Of a DNA stretch of 64,000 nt, positions 57,843-64,000 are shown in pieces. The notes beneath the pieces were generated by a model. The model was not told the origin of the DNA. It saw only the letters and a program-made list of their open reading frames with translations, and searched no databases. The first letter of the stretch is position 1. Each line of letters begins with the position of its first letter. A program made the translations under genes and the position numbers. Origin of the DNA: Magnolia sinica (lineage: Eukaryota > Streptophyta > Magnoliopsida > Magnoliales > Magnoliaceae); NCBI RefSeq assembly GCF_029962835.1, contig NC_080577.1, positions 3,038,001-3,102,000 on the forward strand. The letters run 5' to 3'.

Positions 57843-60800
57843 GATCTCTGCATTCATTTTGGGGTGGCCCATTTGATTTTTTGAATCGATATTTGTGTGT
57901 GCCCATACACGTGCCTCCATCCTGGTGGGTTTCACCCGATGAAGGGATTGGATAACATATACATGGCAAGGTGGGCCCCACAAAACAGTTTAGAAGGGTT
58001 TATTAATTCAGTGTCCCCTCCAATTATTCCATGTGGTGTGGCCCACTCATGTTTTCAATTAAGCTGAGATTTTTGCCCTGTGGCATAGCGTGTCATGGAC
58101 AGATCTGATGCATTCATCATGGTGGGCCACATAGAGATGCACAACAGTAATCATGCCTCGGTTACTATTATTTTTTGGATGCAACATGCATCATTAACAA
58201 ATCTAATTCATTTAGATCAAACCCTGTGGTCCAGATCATTCGGCCACTTTCAAACGTGTTAGCTGCGATGTTTTCAAATTAGATTCACGTCAGTTCAGGT
58301 CTCTACTTGGGCTGGTGGACTATTATCTAATTTTCACAATGCAATCCCTATCTTTTTGTGACTTTGGTTACTATTATCGGACGCTTTGAACGGATCTTAT
58401 TGTCGGCAATAAATGATCATGGCAGATCTGGCAATATCTGGTGGGGCTCATGTCTATGAATTCATGCTGACAGTTCATCACATCCAGATGTTTAATCGTT
58501 AGAGCTTTGATAAGCCGACATGTACAAAGTGGCCAATCCACACGCCACCACTTATACTAGCGTGGCTGACAGATGCTGTATCCAAACCATCCATAATGAG
58601 GTTCTGACCATGTAAATGTTCTCTCCCAAAAATAAATTTGGTCCGTTCAGTAGATGGGCCACAATGTCAGGAGAAATTTCACGGTTAAGAAAGCTTCTGT
58701 AAAGTATTTTCAGCAGTAAAATTATTTTGTAGATTGGCATACCTGACGACTGGAACGATCGGGTAGGACCATAGATTTTCTAAATTGTGGTATGCCTTTA
58801 TAAATGGATTAGAGCCAATGCCAACGTGCCCATCCAATGAACGGCTCTGATCCTGTACCTATGCTACATTGGCACGTGTCGGAAAATGGACTAAGATTGA
58901 ACTGCACGAGTCATATAGATATAGTCCACCGAGCCAAGCCAAACCAAGCTAAGCCAAGCCATACATTTATTTCATATAAAACAAAAAAGGGGAGTTATTT
59001 GATACTCAAACCAAACCACATATGACAGCTTGATGCACGGGCACTCAGAAATGGTACACGTGGCAAGATATAACTCAAATTAAACCGACTACATTGTAAA
59101 AATCAGTGTTTCTAACTCACTGTTCCAAAATCAGATTAGGTGCATAATCATAGCTTTTGATATTTTAGACACGTTTTTATCATTCAACCCTTTAATAATT
59201 ATCTACCAATATGAGTGTCATATCATGAGTTAACCTAATTTTTTGTGGCGGGGACGCTTCCAAAAGTAGTTCAGAAAGTTTTTTTACGTGAATTACTTAG
59301 GGTGAAAGTATGCGGTTTCCAAAGACCCTGCCTATCAACCATGGTACTCTGCCAGAGTATCAAAGTGTTATCATTCTCTGCCGTTGATTCGGTCAGACTT
59401 GTAAATGTGAGCATCAGACAGCACAACGATCATCTGCTTTTACATGATTAAGTGCGATGCTTTCCACTATTTGAAATAGAAAAGGCAAACTTCACATCAT
59501 AGGTGGGCCCCACCATGTAACGTGCATTAAAGCCATAAAGGTCGATAGGCGTGGAAAGGCGATTGTATCACGATCTATACGACGCGACAAGGAAAGGCCG
59601 GGGTTCACAAAAAGTCTATCCCAAGCATGTGAAATGCCTACTTTTCAACCATAGTCGTGTCAGAGGCTGTGAGGCTTTGGCATCTCTCTTATCTGAGACC
59701 GACATTGACTGTGGAAAAGTTAATAGTCTGCCAGATCATGAATATCTATGCTCCTGCGTACAGATATTCATCATAATCCAAACCGTTCAAATTCTTGATT
59801 TTAATGTACATGGATCATCATTTGCAAAGAAAACTTAAATGGTGATTGTAAGTCATGTAGATAAAAAGCATCAACGGTCTAGATTTATAAAAAGAACTTC
59901 AAATTTTAAGAGGAGAGAACTCCACATCGAATCCATTTTCTAAAAGGATATGATTAACCATACACATGCTCTCAGCTGTTGCACGCATAAGGTGCGCTTC
60001 CATCAATCCAAACCATTCAAATCATGGGAATTAGCATAATGTAATCATAGAGATCAGATGGATTGGCAGTTTTTTCAACCACTGATTGATGAAAATTGGC
60101 TTATTGTATTTTAACCATTGATTTTATTTTTTTTTCCCCATTTTATCCATACTACCATTATTTGGTTTGAATGAGTCAAACAAATGCCACGTGTAAAATA
60201 CTGAGTGCCAGCAACCAGTATTTACATGACATAAATGCCCTCGAGCATAGGATATGATGTAATGCTGATGTCATTTGCTTTTCCCGTTTAGCTGGAGGTT
60301 GCGTATAGATAAATCCACATTTACGAGTTTAAACTGTAGTTGCATAGGAGGAGCCATGTAGATACGCCCTTACCTCGTACTTAAAAGGAAGATATACTGT
60401 CGCGTCCTTGCTCTTCCTCCTCCTAGACTCTAGGAAAAAAAAAAGGATATACTGTCATGTCAAAGAGTCTTGGTAAAGAGGCAAGGAAGTAATTGATAAT
60501 TGTTGCACTTTTTTATAATATTATGATAAAAATCTATTACATTTATGTGTAAATATAATGATTTTACGTTGGGGTAATGAAAAAAGTCACCCCAAGGGGT
60601 TGTTGGGCACCTTGGATTTTTAGGTAAACAAGTGTATTTTAAACGCAAGTAATTGCCTTTTATGATCGGTAACCTGAATATAGAGTTAAATGGGATTACA
60701 AGTATTTTGAATATACTTTTGTTGTGTCTTGGAATTTCAATAAAATGTTGTGATTCTGTATATCCAAAAGAACAGTACTTTTTAGTCTAAGAGTCACACA

Positions 60801-60853
60801 TGTGACAAAGTTCTTGCTTGGTTATTAATCTATTGAATACATGGCACGTTGAT
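57843..60853. other. Intergenic, 3 kb, no gene recognised
   Basis: No coding exon or RNA gene found. There are family H-like fragments around 59040-59240 and 59960-60220, and repeated AAGCCAAGC words at 58930-58965. Confidence 0.5.
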
Positions 60854-60858
60854 GATAC

Positions 60859-61800
60859 TGTTATATTTTGTTTTAAAATAATATTAAATTTTGAATTTTT
60901 AAAATTTTTGGTAATTTCCCTCCATTTTTTGAAAAGTTATAGTACTTTTGAGTTATGGGTTTTGTCCCACATCGAATTTGACATAGTAAACTATCTTGTA
61001 TATAAGATAGTCTTTTTGCCTAGGGCTTGAGTCCCTTTCAGGGGGCATGTGAATTTGGTCATGTGGGGGGGATATGCCAATAGCTCTAATTTATGCCATT
61101 GACCACACGCGCGCGTGCGCGCCGAGCCGAGTCCGAGTCCGTGTGCGTGTGCGTGTCCGTGTGCGCATGTACGACGGGACGGGACGGGCTGGGCTGGGCG
61201 CAGGCGCGGGTGCGGGTGCAGGTGCGGTGTGTGTACTCGCGTGGGTGTGTGTATGGGTACTCACAGGACTGTATGTGCAGGAGTGTACTCGCATTTGCGC
61301 TTTTTCGTTTTAAACCAGAGAGATGCGTCCCTTCCGGTTGGTTACACCTGTTGGGTTTAAACCCAACGGACTTAACTTTTTTATAAAGGGTACTTATGCA
61401 CCACTTCGGAGACTATATAAAGACAACCGATTTCAGTTTTAAATATACGAAAAATTCTTCTCTAATAAAACGCTCTCTGATATTCGGTTTTAAGCATTTT
61501 TCTACTGAGTTCATCGCTGAGTCAACTCAGCACTTTCGGATTAAACTGCATGTGGTTCGAGCCCGTGTACAGTGAGTGCACCGCTGGGACCGGGTCATAG
61601 TCGTTGTATCCTGGAGGTCGATTGCTTTGGAAATCTGTTGCACTTGGGACGCTGTCCAAGAGGAGCAAATTCGATTTCAAGCCGAGTGACTCAGTCACGC
61701 CTCGACTCAATTCAATAAGTTCTTCTTTCTCAAAATTTATTTTTCTTTTTTTGGTTCTCGATTTTTAATAGTCTATTTAATTCAACCAAATATTCCAACA
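60859..61800 (+). mobile_element. Solo LTR, 942 bp, perfect TSD GATAC
   Basis: It begins TGTTATATTTTG and ends AAATATTCCAACA. GATAC is at 60854-60858 and 61801-61805. It contains two promoter-like sites: GTCCCACATCG (60964-60974) with TATATAAG 24 nt on, and a later CTATATAAAG (about 61412). A GC- and GT-rich stretch lies at 61100-61300. No coding domain. Confidence 0.8.
60964..61006 (+). promoter_or_regulatory. USE-like and TATA-like pair inside a solo LTR
   Basis: GTCCCACATCG matches the upstream sequence element of plant snRNA genes. TATATAAG follows after 24 nt, a spacing known for RNA polymerase III-type snRNA promoters. No snRNA sequence follows, and the pair lies within an LTR, so it is better read as LTR promoter sequence. 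Confidence 0.4.
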
Positions 61801-61805
61801 GATAC

Positions 61806-62055
61806 TCTAAAGTAATTTAAGATACGATACTAAAATCACTTCAATGGAATGATATGAACCATCTAAACATTAAAAATCTAAATGGATGGTTAAAAAATAT
61901 TGATGAGTTGCTTGTATGATCCTCACATTCGTGGCCCACTCAAGGCTTTTAATTTTTTTTATCTTATGACAAGTTATATGTTTCAATAAGTTTATTACAA
62001 TTATTCTATCAAATGTCACACACATGCACAAGCATGCATATTAATTTGAGAAATG
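61806..62055. other. Intergenic, no gene recognised
   Basis: AT-rich sequence without coding or repeat signal. Confidence 0.5.
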
Positions 62056-62066
62056 AAAATTGATTT

Positions 62067-62216
62067 TTATTTTTATTTTTATTTATTTTTGTTAGCTTGT
62101 TAGCACACGCTCGTTATCAATTGACACTTCACAGTTAGCCACCCCCACTAGGGATCAATACCATGACCTCAGTGTTGAAATGAGGTATCTTTCACTCCAT
62201 CTACCACTTGAACTAT
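62067..62216 (-). mobile_element. tRNA-derived SINE, copy 2, 11-bp TSD
   Basis: On the minus strand it has an A-box-like TAGTTCAAGTGGTAGA and a B-box-like GGTATTGATCCC. The body shares GGGTGGCTAAC and GCTAACAAGCTAAC with copy 1, then comes an AAAAATAAATAAAAAT tail. AAAATTGATTT occurs on both sides (62056-62066 and 62217-62227), a perfect 11-bp duplication typical of LINE-mobilised elements. Confidence 0.82.
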
Positions 62217-62227
62217 AAAATTGATTT

Positions 62228-63554
62228 AATTAATCAAATTCAATGTATATATTTGCAATCCAATGTATTTTAACCAAATATAGTTGAGGATTCAAAATCA
62301 CCTTAATTATGATTTGGATTAAAATCCAAGCTCCCAAACATGTCATAAGAAATGCAAGTAATTGACAGTCAAATGCAAATATTGTCTGAACGTATTGATA
62401 AAAGAAAATGTAAATATTTCGTTTTTCTTTCAATTATCATAGTAATTGGTAATCCAAACAAAGCCCTAAGCCCTAAGTAATTTAGGAAAGGAATAGCTAA
62501 GTAAGTGGAGTGTACAATTACAGCTCATAATAACTGTTTATGACTGGACGGTTAGAGATGTCCAACCTCTGGGCTATGACCCATCCTACATTGTCGGACA
62601 AAATCAACGGCCAAGATCACCACATGATTGGCATCCCAGATCTTTGAGGGAACTCCTCCAATATTTTACAAAGTTCTGTATGCATGCAAGCATTTCTCAC
62701 GTTCAAAATGTAAGTCTTTTTGAAGCATTATAAAGGATCCATGCATAGACCGTTCTTTTACTGAGGAAAAGTAGCTGGACCACTCATCTTTGGCCCTTTT
62801 AATGAATGCCGTAACCTGAAAATCCAACGGTTGGAAAAAAAAACTCTCCAATATTGTTTAGGATCTCTTGCTGGTTGTGATTTTTTATAAGTGTTTATTC
62901 GTGATATAAGTTACAGATAAATGGTTTAGATCCCTTATACGTGACTTTCTGAAAATGCAATTCATCTCAAGTCCAACTAGAATAAACTCATTCAGCGTCC
63001 ATGTATGGCATCCAACTTTCGATGGTAGGACAACTATGATAAACGGCTTAGATGGCATCTACAGACTCTGGTGGGCCCCACATGCAGCGCGGGTAGAATA
63101 ACCCCTCCAGCCGCCTCAAGCAGGGTGCCTACGTGTATTTACGGTGCATCGTATTTGAGGGTATTTATGTAATTTAGCCTTTGGAAAGGTTTGTTTTGGA
63201 AGTATGCGACTAGGTGTCTAGGTCTCACACGGAGCCGATGGTCCCCAGATCGTGGTCCTGCTTCGCCGTATCTTGACAAGACTTGCACTCAACACACTCA
63301 CATGGCGGACCTATCTCTTCAACCATTGGATATCTGACACGTGTGAGGTACTATTTCATTGAAGTACGCTCTATCGTCAACCACGATGTCCACGCTACCA
63401 TAAGTACGGTGGAGGGGTGGTTAGAGGGTGACCCACCCTGCCTCCCTTCTGCCCGGACGGGCATTCCCTGGAGAACAGGTGAACCGATTCTGTGGGGCCC
63501 ACTGTTTTTTACATGTTTTATCTCTGCCTTTCATCCATTTTACCATATTATTTC
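62228..63554. other. Intergenic, no gene recognised
   Basis: No gene. The last part (63490-63554) carries MITE core words (GTGGGGCCCACTG, TTCATCCATTTTACC) and is the flank into which the final element inserted. Confidence 0.45.
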
Positions 63555-64000
63555 GGAAGCCGATTGGCTGGTGTACCTTACACCTGACGCTGGCAAGTTC
63601 CGTGGCTCTGATCATGAGGTGTGTTTTATCCAAACGGTCCATCCATTTGATGCGATTATCTTAAGGTGTGAGACGAAAAATAAGATAAATCTAACTATCA
63701 AGTGGACCACATTGAAAAAAGCAATGGGATATTGAACTTCTACCATTGAAATCCTTTATAGAGTCTCGAAAGTTTTAGATCAATATGAAATTTGTTTTTT
63801 CTCTTCATTTCGGTCTTTGTGACCTTATGAACCGATTGGATGGAAAATAAACGTTAACGGTGAAAATCATTATTTCTGCCACTATTTGTGGTGTGGTCCA
63901 GATGATCTTTGGATATAATTCATTTTTTGATTAATGCTCTAAAAGATATCTAAAAATAGATGAACAGTGTAGATATAATAAATACATTACTTTAAGGCCC
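63555..64000. mobile_element. MITE, family D, copy 2, cut by the window end
   Basis: It begins GGAAGCCGATTGGCTGGTGTACC and follows the family D core (TCCGTGG, ATCCAAACGGTCCATCC, TGTGGTCCAGATGATC). The right terminus lies beyond the window. Confidence 0.6.

Noticed and set aside
60964-61030. A U6-like or other snRNA gene downstream of the USE and TATA pair
   Set aside because: No snRNA sequence follows, an early T5 run at about 61012 would end any Pol III transcript, and the site lies within a TSD-flanked LTR.
61074-61386. Valine/arginine-rich and alanine/proline-rich frames in the GC-rich stretch
   Set aside because: All frames on both strands are open only because of GT/GC repeats. No start context or homology.
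61547-61562. tRNA gene suggested by a B-box-like GTGGTTCGAGCCC
   Set aside because: No A box or cloverleaf could be formed around it, and it lies inside the solo LTR.

Overview
This window is nuclear DNA from a flowering plant. The evidence is a pentatricopeptide-repeat (PPR) gene, an AP2/ERF transcription-factor gene, plastid DNA embedded in the chromosome, GT-AG introns, and a dense load of LTR retrotransposons, SINEs and terminal-inverted-repeat elements. The many short elements sharing a core like GTGGGCCCCACCATGATG suggest to me a magnoliid-type woody plant. That is an impression from memory, not a result. Only two genes look intact: an E+-type PPR gene (25062-27338, minus, 758 aa) and a single-exon DREB A-6 type ERF gene (48927-49871, minus, 314 aa). 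Everything else is a gene relic, a transposable element or unassigned intergenic DNA.

Layout. 1-10.8 kb: no gene; MITEs, microsatellites and an LTR-like repeat. 10.9-14.65 kb: a badly decayed Ty3/gypsy element (LTR-like part, primer-binding site, gag, protease and the start of the RT region), broken up by a 168-bp MITE with a TAA target-site duplication (TSD) and by a mosaic plastid insertion joining pieces of atpB and rrn16. 15.5-23.8 kb: a three-exon homologue of the spliceosomal CCCH/RING protein RNF113/Cwc24 on the minus strand. It has a 7.2-kb second intron full of repeats, plus a frameshift and two in-frame stops. 25.1-27.3 kb: the PPR gene, with a Mutator-like MITE about 80 bp upstream of its ATG. 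28.6-30.8 kb: a 43-bp tandem repeat, then a 1.3-kb array of 21-bp units.

30.8-42.8 kb is mostly solo LTRs. A 4.7-kb solo LTR sits inside the 21-bp array, and a second member of the same family (4.0 kb, TSD TATCA) is nested in a different solo LTR (TSD TATAC). 43.4 kb holds an orphan exon of an ABC1/aarF-type kinase, followed by a cluster of TCGATAWTATCGA palindromes. 44.3-45.9 kb has three head-to-tail copies of one MITE family. 46.2-64 kb holds the ERF gene, two more solo LTRs (TSDs CCTAT and GATAC), two copies of a tRNA-derived SINE with target duplications, further Mutator-like MITEs with perfect 9-bp duplications, and a PIF/Harbinger-type MITE.

The two intact genes are not functionally linked. 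The PPR protein is predicted to act on organellar RNA, and the ERF is a nuclear DNA-binding regulator. The main interest of the window is its layered insertion history, which can be read from TSDs and nesting.
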